Shown here one piece after another: positions 1 through 5,096 of a stretch of DNA of 5,096 nucleotides. The stretch spans positions 1 to 5,096 of the forward strand of contig JBFWWW010000226.1 of the NCBI GenBank assembly GCA_050245975.1. Reading direction: 5' to 3'. How positions within the stretch are numbered: position 1 is the stretch's first letter; every line of letters begins with the position of its first letter. The notes under the pieces were generated by a model. It made no database searches and was not told where the DNA came from. It was given only the letters and a program-made list of their open reading frames with translations. A program made the position numbers and the translations under genes. This DNA comes from JBFWWW01 sp050245975. Lineage in GTDB: Bacteria; Pseudomonadota; Alphaproteobacteria; Rhizobiales; Hyphomicrobiaceae.

Positions 1-83
1 ATTATGTTGCGCGGCGGGTTATGTTGCGGCCCTGTGCTGGACGGCCGTTTTGCGCGGGCTCGGCGGCTTCTCCGCAACATAAT
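1..83. repeat. Three-copy 11-bp motif: two direct, one inverted
   Basis: The motif TTATGTTGCGG or a near copy occurs three times in the leader. It lies at 2-11 (first ten bases), at 19-29 (full), and inverted at 72-82 as CCGCAACATAA. The two direct copies are 17 bp apart. The 1-11 copy with its preceding A pairs perfectly with 73-83, and the 19-29 copy pairs perfectly with 72-82, so two alternative 11-bp inverted repeats exist. The motif is AT-rich against a very GC-rich background. Repeated short motifs in mixed orientation are typical of recombinase or transposase binding sites at mobile-element ends, and also of regulator operators. The copies continue to the left edge, so more may lie outside. 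The repeats are seen directly; the role is inference. Confidence 0.7.
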
Positions 84-94
84 CTCCACCCGTC

Positions 95-102
95 AGGGAG
101 GG
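95..102 (+). promoter_or_regulatory. Ribosome binding site of first Toprim gene
   Basis: AGGGAGGG is a strong Shine-Dalgarno match. It lies 7 nt before the ATG at 110 and 4 nt before the alternative GTG at 107. The spacing favours ATG 110 as the start. Confidence 0.75.
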
Positions 103-109
103 TCGCGTG

Positions 110-1147
110 ATGCCCCGCGACGCCTCCGAGCTGGCGCGGCGTCTCGCGCGGGATGCCGAGGCGGTCTGCCGCTATTACCTCTCCAAAGGCCGACGCCAGG
201 GCCGCTACTGGACGGTGGGCGACGTGCGCAACACGCCCGGCCGGTCGATGTTCGTGCGGCTGAGCGGGCCGGAGTCCGGCCCCGGCGCGGCGGGGCACTG
301 GACCGATGCGGCCTCGTCGGAGCATGGCGACCTGCTCGACGTCATCCGCGAGAGCTGCGGGCTGATCGAGTTCAGGGACGTCGCCGAGGAGGCGCGGCGC
401 TTCCTGGCGCTGCCGCGCGCCGAGCCGTCGTACGAGCCGAGGCCGCCCGTGCCGACCGGTTCGCCCGAGGCGGCGCGGCGGCTCTGGGCGATGTCGAAGC
501 CGCTGGCCGGCACACTGGCCGAGGCCTACCTGCACGGCCGGGGGATCAGCGATCTGAGTTGGTGTGATGCTCTCCGCTTCCACCCGCGCTGTTGGTATCG
601 CGGCGACGATAGAGACCTTCGTGACCAGGCCAGGGATGCCTGGCCCGCGCTGATCGCGGCGGTCACGGCGCTCGATGGCACGATGACGGGCGCGCACCGC
701 ACCTGGCTCGATCCGGGGTCGGTCGGAAAAGCGCCGGTCTCGACGCCCCGCCGCGCCATGGGCCTGCTCCTTGGCAACGCCGTCTGGTTCGGCCGCGCGG
801 CCGACGTCATGATCGCGGGAGAGGGACTGGAGACGATCCTCTCGCTTCGGCAGGTCATGCCCTCGGTTCCGGCGGCGGCTGCGCTCTCGGCCAACCACCT
901 CGCCGCGCTGGAACTGCCTACTGGACTACGACGGCTCTATCTGGCGCGAGACAACGATCCCGCAGGATGCCGTGCCGTGAACACCCTGGCCGACCTCGCC
1001 CGTATCGCCGGCGTCGAGGCGCTGACGCTCGTACCCTCGCTGGCCGACTTCAACGAGGACCTGCGCCGGCTCGGCGCCGAGGTGCTGAGAGACGGACTGC
1101 GCGCCCAGCTTGCGCCGGATGACAGGCCCCGCCTGCGATCAACATAG
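110..1147 (+). CDS. Toprim domain-containing protein (primase-like, plasmid/island type)
   Basis: A complete protein of 345 residues. The N-terminal part (about 1-100) has aromatic and glycine signatures (YWTVGD, GHWTDAAS, HGDLLDVI) like the primase-associated N-terminal domain of Toprim proteins on alphaproteobacterial plasmids and integrative elements, but I see no zinc-binding CxxC. A proline-rich linker follows (about 100-118), then a conserved middle block (RRLWAMSKPLAGT, TGAHRTWL, TPRRAMG). The C-terminal Toprim fold has the acidic motif GEGLET (Glu238, Glu241) and the metal-binding DxD motif RDNDPAG (Asp281, Asp283). The Toprim fold is the catalytic core of primases and topoisomerases, so a role in DNA or plasmid replication or mobilisation is inferred. 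The start is ATG 110; GTG 107 would add one residue. The C-terminus is about six residues shorter than that of the paralog at 4412-5096. The recombinase trio follows 56 nt downstream on the same strand. Confidence 0.9.
   Translation: MPRDASELARRLARDAEAVCRYYLSKGRRQGRYWTVGDVRNTPGRSMFVRLSGPESGPGAAGHWTDAASSEHGDLLDVIRESCGLIEFRDVAEEARRFLALPRAEPSYEPRPPVPTGSPEAARRLWAMSKPLAGTLAEAYLHGRGISDLSWCDALRFHPRCWYRGDDRDLRDQARDAWPALIAAVTALDGTMTGAHRTWLDPGSVGKAPVSTPRRAMGLLLGNAVWFGRAADVMIAGEGLETILSLRQVMPSVPAAAALSANHLAALELPTGLRRLYLARDNDPAGCRAVNTLADLARIAGVEALTLVPSLADFNEDLRRLGAEVLRDGLRAQLAPDDRPRLRST
469..546. repeat. Left arm of perfect 78-bp inverted repeat
   Basis: These 78 bases are the exact reverse complement of 5019-5096. 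They encode about 26 residues around RRLWAMSKPLAGT and YLHGRGI in the first Toprim gene. Identity stops abruptly after base 546, and beyond it the two genes differ at many codon positions. The left limit cannot be seen because the partner reaches the window edge. Confidence 0.95.
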
Positions 1148-1176
1148 CTTCCGTCGACCCACCCGATCGGGAAGCT
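1146..1176. promoter_or_regulatory. Dyad symmetry between Toprim gene and ritA
   Basis: The 56-nt gap between the first Toprim stop codon and the ritA start holds two symmetries. A 7-bp inverted repeat pairs AGCTTCC (1146-1152) with GGAAGCT (1170-1176) across a 17-nt loop. A perfect 10-bp palindrome, CCCGATCGGG, lies at 1162-1171. No T-run follows, so a classical intrinsic terminator is not supported. It could be an operator, a weak terminator, or part of the left end of the recombinase element. The function is unknown. Confidence 0.35.
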
Positions 1177-1180
1177 CGTG

Positions 1181-1198
1181 CCTCCAACAGCATGGAGG
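1181..1198 (+). promoter_or_regulatory. Hairpin containing the ritA ribosome binding site
   Basis: CCTCCA (1181-1186) pairs perfectly with TGGAGG (1193-1198) around a 6-nt loop. The right arm contains GGAGG (1194-1198), the Shine-Dalgarno sequence 5 nt before the ATG at 1204. The left arm is therefore an anti-Shine-Dalgarno segment that could mask the site in the mRNA. The same GGAGG decides the start at 1204 rather than the upstream in-frame ATG at 1192, which lies inside the hairpin. The stem is short, so actual repression is inference. Confidence 0.5.
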
Positions 1199-1203
1199 TC
1201 AAC

Positions 1204-2451
1204 ATGTTCGACGACATCTTCTTCCCCCATACCGTCGAGAGGTATCGCGCAGCGCCGCTCGTGGAGCAGCGCGAACGATACCTCGCCCACCTCAAGGCGG
1301 CCGGCGCGAGGCGATCGACCTTGCGCCAATGCGCCAATGACCAGCTGAGCCTGCTCCGACTGCTGGACCTCAAGAATGGTGATCGGGTGAGCCGGTCGCA
1401 GATCGAGGCTGCTGCGGCACTGTGGTCGCAACCGAGAGGCCGCCGCTGCGATCGGGCGGCGCTACCCAAAACGCGCGACCGCTTCGTCAGCCACGGTCTT
1501 CGATGGCTCGACTTCCTGGGCTGGCTCGACCAGCCCGGTGATCGCCGCCATCCGCACGATGCCGAGGTCCAGACCTTTGCGCGATGGGCGCGCGAGGAGC
1601 GCGGTCTCTCGGAGGGGACCGTGCACAGCTATCGCAAGGCTGCCGACCGCTTCTTCGACCGGCTGGCCGCGAAGGGAGTGCAGTTGAGCGCCGTCGGCAT
1701 GACCGACATCGACGACGCAGTGGCCGCGGAGCACGAGCAAGGCGTCTGGGGCCGCCGGACGCGGCACGATTATGCGCAGCGTCTTCGAGCGTTCTTCCTG
1801 TTCGCCGAGACGCGCGGCTGGTGCCGAGCGGGTCTCGGCGCCGGCATCGTGGCGCCCCGGTTCATGGCTGACGAGGCCGTGCCGAAGGGCCTGCCGCGCG
1901 AGGATGTGGTGCGCCTGCTGGCGTCGGTTGGAGGCGATCGTTCGGTCGACAAGCGCGACCGGGCGATCCTGATGCTGTTCATCGGGTACGGGCTTCGGAC
2001 CGGAGAGGTCGGCGGGCTGCGGCTGGACGATCTCGACTGGGAGAATGCCATGCTTCGGGTCCGCTGCCCGAAACCGGGCCGGACCCATCTATGGCCGCTG
2101 TCGCAGGGCGTGGGCCACGCCATCCTGCGCTACATCAGGGAGGCGCGGCCATCCGGCTTCGGGCGCAGTCTCTTCTTCACGACGCGCGCGCCGATCCGGC
2201 CGCTCGACCGGAACGCCCTGGGCAAGATGGTCCGCGACCGGCTGGCGGGCATCGGCGTCGTCAGCGGCCGACGTGGGGCCCATGCGCTTCGGCACGCCGC
2301 GGCTCAGCACCTCCTCGACCAGGGCACGTCGATGAAGGTGATCGGGGACTTCCTCGGCCACCGCGACCCGTCATCCACCACGATCTACGCCAAGGTCGAC
2401 CTCGCGGCGCTGCGCAAGGTAGCGGCCCTTGATCTGGAGGGCCTGGTATGA
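1204..2451 (+). CDS. ritA: Tyrosine recombinase, first of RIT trio
   Basis: A site-specific recombinase of 415 residues that should cut and rejoin DNA through a 3'-phosphotyrosine link. The catalytic domain (about 222-405) has all six active-site residues: Arg265 (GLRTGE), Lys290 (CPKPGR), His360 and Arg363 (HALRH), His386 (LGHRD) and the nucleophile Tyr395 (TTIYAKV). A SAM-like core-binding domain lies before it at about 119-205. Residues 1 to about 115 are an additional helical region, making this about 85 to 100 residues longer than the other two recombinases and than XerC/XerD. The start at ATG 1204 has GGAGG 5 nt upstream; ATG 1192 would add four residues. It overlaps ritB by 4 bp (ATGA), which implies translational coupling. 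Size, order and neighbours match the first gene of 'recombinase in trio' elements such as the y4r integrase clusters of Sinorhizobium fredii NGR234. Confidence 0.93.
   Translation: MFDDIFFPHTVERYRAAPLVEQRERYLAHLKAAGARRSTLRQCANDQLSLLRLLDLKNGDRVSRSQIEAAAALWSQPRGRRCDRAALPKTRDRFVSHGLRWLDFLGWLDQPGDRRHPHDAEVQTFARWAREERGLSEGTVHSYRKAADRFFDRLAAKGVQLSAVGMTDIDDAVAAEHEQGVWGRRTRHDYAQRLRAFFLFAETRGWCRAGLGAGIVAPRFMADEAVPKGLPREDVVRLLASVGGDRSVDKRDRAILMLFIGYGLRTGEVGGLRLDDLDWENAMLRVRCPKPGRTHLWPLSQGVGHAILRYIREARPSGFGRSLFFTTRAPIRPLDRNALGKMVRDRLAGIGVVSGRRGAHALRHAAAQHLLDQGTSMKVIGDFLGHRDPSSTTIYAKVDLAALRKVAALDLEGLV
2436..2441 (+). promoter_or_regulatory. Ribosome binding site of ritB
   Basis: GGAGGG lies inside the end of ritA, 6 nt before the ATG at 2448. 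It supports this start and coupled translation of the two genes. Confidence 0.7.
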
Positions 2452-3398
2452 CCCTTCGCGAAGCGATCGAGCAGTACATCCTGTGGCGCCAAGCCCATGG
2501 CGCGAAGTTCACGAACTCGGCCGGGCTCCTGCGGGGGTTCGTCAGGCATGCCGGCACCGACACGCCGTGCAACCACATCAACACGGCGCAGATCTTGGCC
2601 TTCCTGGCGGGCCATGAACCACTGACCCGGACCCGGGAGAACAAGTATTACGCCTTGGTCGGGTTCTGGCGCTACGCAATCAGCCGCGGCTACGCGAGCC
2701 GCTCGCCGCTGCCCGCCAACGTGCTGAGATCGCCGGAGCGCGCGCCGCCTTACATTTACTCGCGCGACGAGCTTGCTCGCCTGTTCGATCCCCCGACCGT
2801 GGAAACGAGTCGACGCGGCGCGGTCCAACTGGATGCGGTGACCTTCCGCACCCTGCTCATCCTGCTGTACGGGGCCGGGTTGCGCTACGGAGAAGCGTCC
2901 CGGCTCACCCTGGCCGACGTCGATCTGACGAACGCCGTGCTGACCATCCGGGCCACCAAGTTCTTCAAGAGCCGGCTGGTCCCGGTCGGACCTCAGCTCG
3001 CCGCGGTGGTGGGGACCCACGTGTCCCTGCGCCGTCGAGCCGGGCTCGTGGACGACGGGAATGCGTTGCTCCTGGCGAACCGGGACGGGACGCGGCTCGC
3101 AAGCAGCACCGTGCAGGACGCGTTCGACACGCTCAGGCGCGTAGCCGGGGTCGGTCGCTCCGCAGGCGGCCGAACGATCCCGCGCCTGCACGACCTTCGG
3201 CACAGCTTCGCGGTCCACCGCCTGACGAGCTGGTATCGCGAGGGCGCTGACGTGCAGCGGCTGCTGCCGGTGCTCTCCACCTATCTCGGCCACGCCGATC
3301 TGGAGGGCACGAAGGTCTACCTGTCGATGACGCCGGAGCTTCTGGAGCAGGCGTCATTGCGGTTCGCCCGCTATGCGGAGGGAGGTCGGTATGCCTGA
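2448..3398 (+). CDS. ritB: Tyrosine recombinase, second of RIT trio
   Basis: A site-specific recombinase of 316 residues, the usual length for XerC/XerD-type enzymes. The N-terminal core-binding domain spans about 1-90 and the catalytic domain about 102-310. The active site is complete: Arg146 (GLRYGE), Lys171 (ATKFFKSR), His248 and Arg251 (HDLRHS), His282 (LGHAD) and the nucleophile Tyr291 (KVYLSM). The ATG overlaps the ritA stop codon (ATGA), and the 3' end overlaps ritC by 8 bp, so the three are presumably made together from one transcript. Sequence motifs differ from ritA and ritC throughout, so the trio is not a recent tandem duplication. Why RIT elements keep three catalytic recombinases is not known to me; distinct roles at the two ends or in one hetero-oligomer are possible. 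Confidence 0.93.
   Translation: MTLREAIEQYILWRQAHGAKFTNSAGLLRGFVRHAGTDTPCNHINTAQILAFLAGHEPLTRTRENKYYALVGFWRYAISRGYASRSPLPANVLRSPERAPPYIYSRDELARLFDPPTVETSRRGAVQLDAVTFRTLLILLYGAGLRYGEASRLTLADVDLTNAVLTIRATKFFKSRLVPVGPQLAAVVGTHVSLRRRAGLVDDGNALLLANRDGTRLASSTVQDAFDTLRRVAGVGRSAGGRTIPRLHDLRHSFAVHRLTSWYREGADVQRLLPVLSTYLGHADLEGTKVYLSMTPELLEQASLRFARYAEGGRYA
3377..3386 (+). promoter_or_regulatory. Ribosome binding site of ritC
   Basis: GGAGGGAGGT lies within the last codons of ritB and ends 4 nt before the ATG at 3391. It favours that start over the in-frame ATG at 3373, which lies just upstream of this site and lacks a comparable one. Confidence 0.75.
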
Positions 3399-4386
3399 CC
3401 TCGCAATCCTCGGACCTTGGCTGCGCCGGTTCCTGTGCGAATACATCGTCACCGAACGCAATCTCGCCCGGAACACCCGCAAGAGCTACCGCGACACCTT
3501 CAGCCTGCTGCTGCCCTTCGTCAGCCGGAAGGTCCGCAAGCCCGTGGACCGGCTGGCTGTCTGGGACGTCACGTCCGTCCACGTGCTGCAGTTCCTCACC
3601 CACCTTGAAACGAACCGGGGTTGCTCGATCCGAACCCGCAATCAGCGGCTGGCCGCCATCCGGGCGTTCGCACGCTTCGTCGGCAGCCGCGATCCTTCCC
3701 ACGTCGAATGGTGCGGTCATATCTGGGCCATCGCGTCGAAAAGGTGCATGCCGCCGCCGGTCGGATGGCTGACGCGGGCCGAGATGGAGGCGGTGCTGGC
3801 TGTGCCCGACCGCAAGACCCGGCGCGGGCGGAGCGAGTACGCGCTGCTGCTGTTCCTCTACAACACAGGCGCGAGAGTATCCGAGGCCAGCCACCTGAAG
3901 GTGTGCGATCTGCAGATCGGGTCGCGAAACGGCGGACACGACCTCGCCACGTTGCACGGCAAGGGCGGTCGGACGCGACACTGCCCGCTCTGGCCGGAAA
4001 CCGAGCGCGTTCTGGCGGACGAGATCGCCGGTCGAGGCAGCGAAGACGCCGTGTTCGTCAGCCGGCTCGGGACGCCCTTCACCCGCTTCGGGGTCTATCG
4101 GCTTATCGAGCGTTGCGCGGCCCAGGTTCCGGCGTTGGCGGGTCGCACTGTGTCCCCGCACGTGATCCGGCACACGACGGCGTGCCACCTCGTCCTCGCC
4201 GGTGTGGACATCAACACGATCCGCGCCTGGCTCGGACACGTCTCGATCAGCACGACCAACATCTATGCCGAGATCGACCTCACACTGAAGGCCAATGCCG
4301 TCGCACTCTGCGAGGTGGGGCAGCCGCGGGCCACTCGGTCATGGAAGGAGGATAAGGACCTCATGGCCTTCCTGAGGGCCTTGTGA
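3391..4386 (+). CDS. ritC: Tyrosine recombinase, third of RIT trio
   Basis: A site-specific recombinase of 331 residues. The core-binding domain is at about 8-105 (LARNTRKSYRDTF, RNQRLAAIRAFARFV) and the catalytic domain at about 125-300. All active-site residues are present: Arg162 (TGARVSE), Lys191 (HGKGGRT), His247 and Arg250 (HVIRHT), His273 (LGHVS) and the nucleophile Tyr282 (TTNIYAEI). After the tyrosine a tail of about 49 residues ends in a charged segment (RSWKEDKDLMAFL). This tail may mediate partner contacts, as C-terminal helices do in related recombinases. Its ATG lies inside the end of ritB (8-bp overlap) behind a strong ribosome binding site. The stop codon is 5 nt before a GC-rich hairpin and 25 nt from the end of the convergent Toprim gene. 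Confidence 0.93.
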   Translation: MPDLAILGPWLRRFLCEYIVTERNLARNTRKSYRDTFSLLLPFVSRKVRKPVDRLAVWDVTSVHVLQFLTHLETNRGCSIRTRNQRLAAIRAFARFVGSRDPSHVEWCGHIWAIASKRCMPPPVGWLTRAEMEAVLAVPDRKTRRGRSEYALLLFLYNTGARVSEASHLKVCDLQIGSRNGGHDLATLHGKGGRTRHCPLWPETERVLADEIAGRGSEDAVFVSRLGTPFTRFGVYRLIERCAAQVPALAGRTVSPHVIRHTTACHLVLAGVDINTIRAWLGHVSISTTNIYAEIDLTLKANAVALCEVGQPRATRSWKEDKDLMAFLRAL

Positions 4387-4391
4387 GCTTG

Positions 4392-4422
4392 GGACGGGGT
4401 AGCGGCTTCGCTCACCCCGTCC
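4392..4422. terminator. GC-rich hairpin between convergent genes, candidate bidirectional terminator
   Basis: GGACGGGGTAGCG (4392-4404) pairs with CGCT (4409-4412) and ACCCCGTCC (4414-4422), giving 13 base pairs with one bulged C (4413) and a 4-nt loop. It starts 5 nt after the ritC stop codon, and its right arm covers the last codons and stop of the convergent minus-strand Toprim gene. The position fits a shared terminator. No T-run follows on either strand, so intrinsic termination is not certain. The left arm may alternatively belong to the right end of the recombinase element. Confidence 0.55.
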
Positions 4423-5096
4423 TGACCATCCTGCGGCGCATGAAGCGCATCGCGTCCTGCGGGGCGAGCTGAACGCGCACTGCCGCACACACGGCGCCGG
4501 GGCCGAACGTCTGCATATCCTCGTTGTAGTCGCCGAGCCGCGGCGAGAGGATCACTGCCTCGATGCCGGCGGCTTCGGCTCGTGCGGTGAGCGCAGCGGC
4601 GGCCCTCTCGCCCGCGACGTCGGCATCCCGAGCGACATACAACCGTCGGAGCGCCGTCGGGAGTTCGAGAGCGGCGAGATGGCTGGCCGACAGTGCCGCC
4701 GCCATGGGCATGGCGGGCAACGCACAGCGCAGCGATAACACCGTCTCGATGCCTTCGCCGGCCCCGAGCACGTCGCCGGCCATGCCGAAGCGGACGGCAT
4801 GGCGGAGAAGACCGCCCATGGCGCGTCGCGGAGTGTCGATCGGCGCTTTGCCCGAGCCACCCGGCGCAAGCCAGGTACGATGCGCGCCCGTGATGGCGCC
4901 GGATAGATCGGTGACGGCGGCGATCATCGCCGGCCAGGTCTCGGTCGGCGCGTGCTCGTCGTGGCGATAGTAACACCGCGGATGAAACCGCAGTGCACCC
5001 GCATGGTGGACGGTCGCAATCCCCCGGCCGTGCAGGTAGGCCTCGGCCAGTGTGCCGGCCAGCGGCTTCGACATCGCCCAGAGCCGCCGCGCCGCC
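4412..5096 (-). CDS. Toprim domain-containing protein, paralog, partial (N-terminus outside window)
   Basis: The reading frame is open to the right edge, so this is the C-terminal part (about 227 residues) of a protein probably near 350 residues long. The Met at base 5074 is an internal residue, since upstream in-frame codons read AARRLWA as in the first Toprim gene. It has the same blocks (TGAHRTWL, TPRRAMG) and Toprim motifs: GEGIET (about 4740-4765) and the DxD motif RDADVAG (about 4611-4633). By eye it is roughly 60 percent identical in amino acids to the first gene after the shared 78-bp block. Its C-terminus (RFMRRRMVRTG) is longer. The gene converges on ritC. Primase-like function in plasmid or island replication is inferred from the family. 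Confidence 0.88.
   Translation of the reverse strand, partial: AARRLWAMSKPLAGTLAEAYLHGRGIATVHHAGALRFHPRCYYRHDEHAPTETWPAMIAAVTDLSGAITGAHRTWLAPGGSGKAPIDTPRRAMGGLLRHAVRFGMAGDVLGAGEGIETVLSLRCALPAMPMAAALSASHLAALELPTALRRLYVARDADVAGERAAAALTARAEAAGIEAVILSPRLGDYNEDMQTFGPGAVCAAVRVQLAPQDAMRFMRRRMVRTG
5019..5096. repeat. Right arm of perfect 78-bp inverted repeat
   Basis: This is the exact reverse complement of 469-546, within the second Toprim gene. It reaches the last base of the window, so its full length is unknown. The arms bound an internal segment of 4472 bp (547-5018) holding both Toprim C-terminal regions and the recombinase trio. Confidence 0.95.

Larger units (their letters stand above)
1204..4386 (+). 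mobile_element. Recombinase-in-trio (RIT) element, coding core
   Basis: Three distinct, intact tyrosine recombinases (415, 316 and 331 residues) lie in one direction with 4-bp and 8-bp overlaps. This arrangement defines RIT elements, which occur as units across Proteobacteria and other phyla. The coordinates cover only the coding core. The true ends should lie between the two Toprim genes (1148-1203 and 4387-4411) or slightly inside their 3' ends. I compared the two flanks by eye and found no convincing terminal inverted repeat or target duplication. No passenger gene is present. Confidence 0.85.

Overview
The window is GC-rich (high GC at third codon positions), with strong Shine-Dalgarno sites and short gene overlaps. 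This and the protein types suggest an alphaproteobacterium (a Rhizobiales- or Methylobacterium-like host is my guess). The content is accessory DNA, either a plasmid or an integrated mobile island. I see no housekeeping genes, tRNA, rRNA or CRISPR.

Layout: (1) Bases 1-106 are a non-coding leader with three copies of an 11-bp motif (two direct, one inverted), followed by a strong ribosome binding site. (2) Bases 110-1147 (+) encode a complete Toprim-domain protein related to the primase-like proteins of alphaproteobacterial plasmids and integrative elements. (3) Bases 1204-4386 (+) encode three different tyrosine recombinases, translationally linked by 4-bp and 8-bp overlaps. All three keep the full catalytic set Arg-Lys-His-Arg-His-Tyr. 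This is the organisation of a 'recombinase in trio' (RIT) element. (4) A GC-rich hairpin at 4392-4422 lies where the trio meets a convergent gene. (5) Bases 4412-5096 (-) encode the C-terminal two-thirds of a second Toprim protein, a diverged paralog of the first; its N-terminus lies beyond the right edge.

The most interesting feature is the symmetry. The recombinase trio sits tail-to-tail between two Toprim paralogs. The paralogs are clearly diverged in sequence, yet share a mismatch-free 78-bp block as an inverted repeat (469-546 and 5019-5096), with identity ending abruptly at 546/5019. The right copy runs to the window edge, so the repeat may be longer. Recombination across it would invert about 4.5 kb and exchange the C-terminal Toprim halves. 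Whether this is an active switch, a trace of gene conversion, or the edge of a larger inverted duplication cannot be decided from this window.

The three recombinases probably act together in moving the element. The Toprim genes are likely resident plasmid or island genes beside which the element inserted. The exact ends of the RIT element could not be located.
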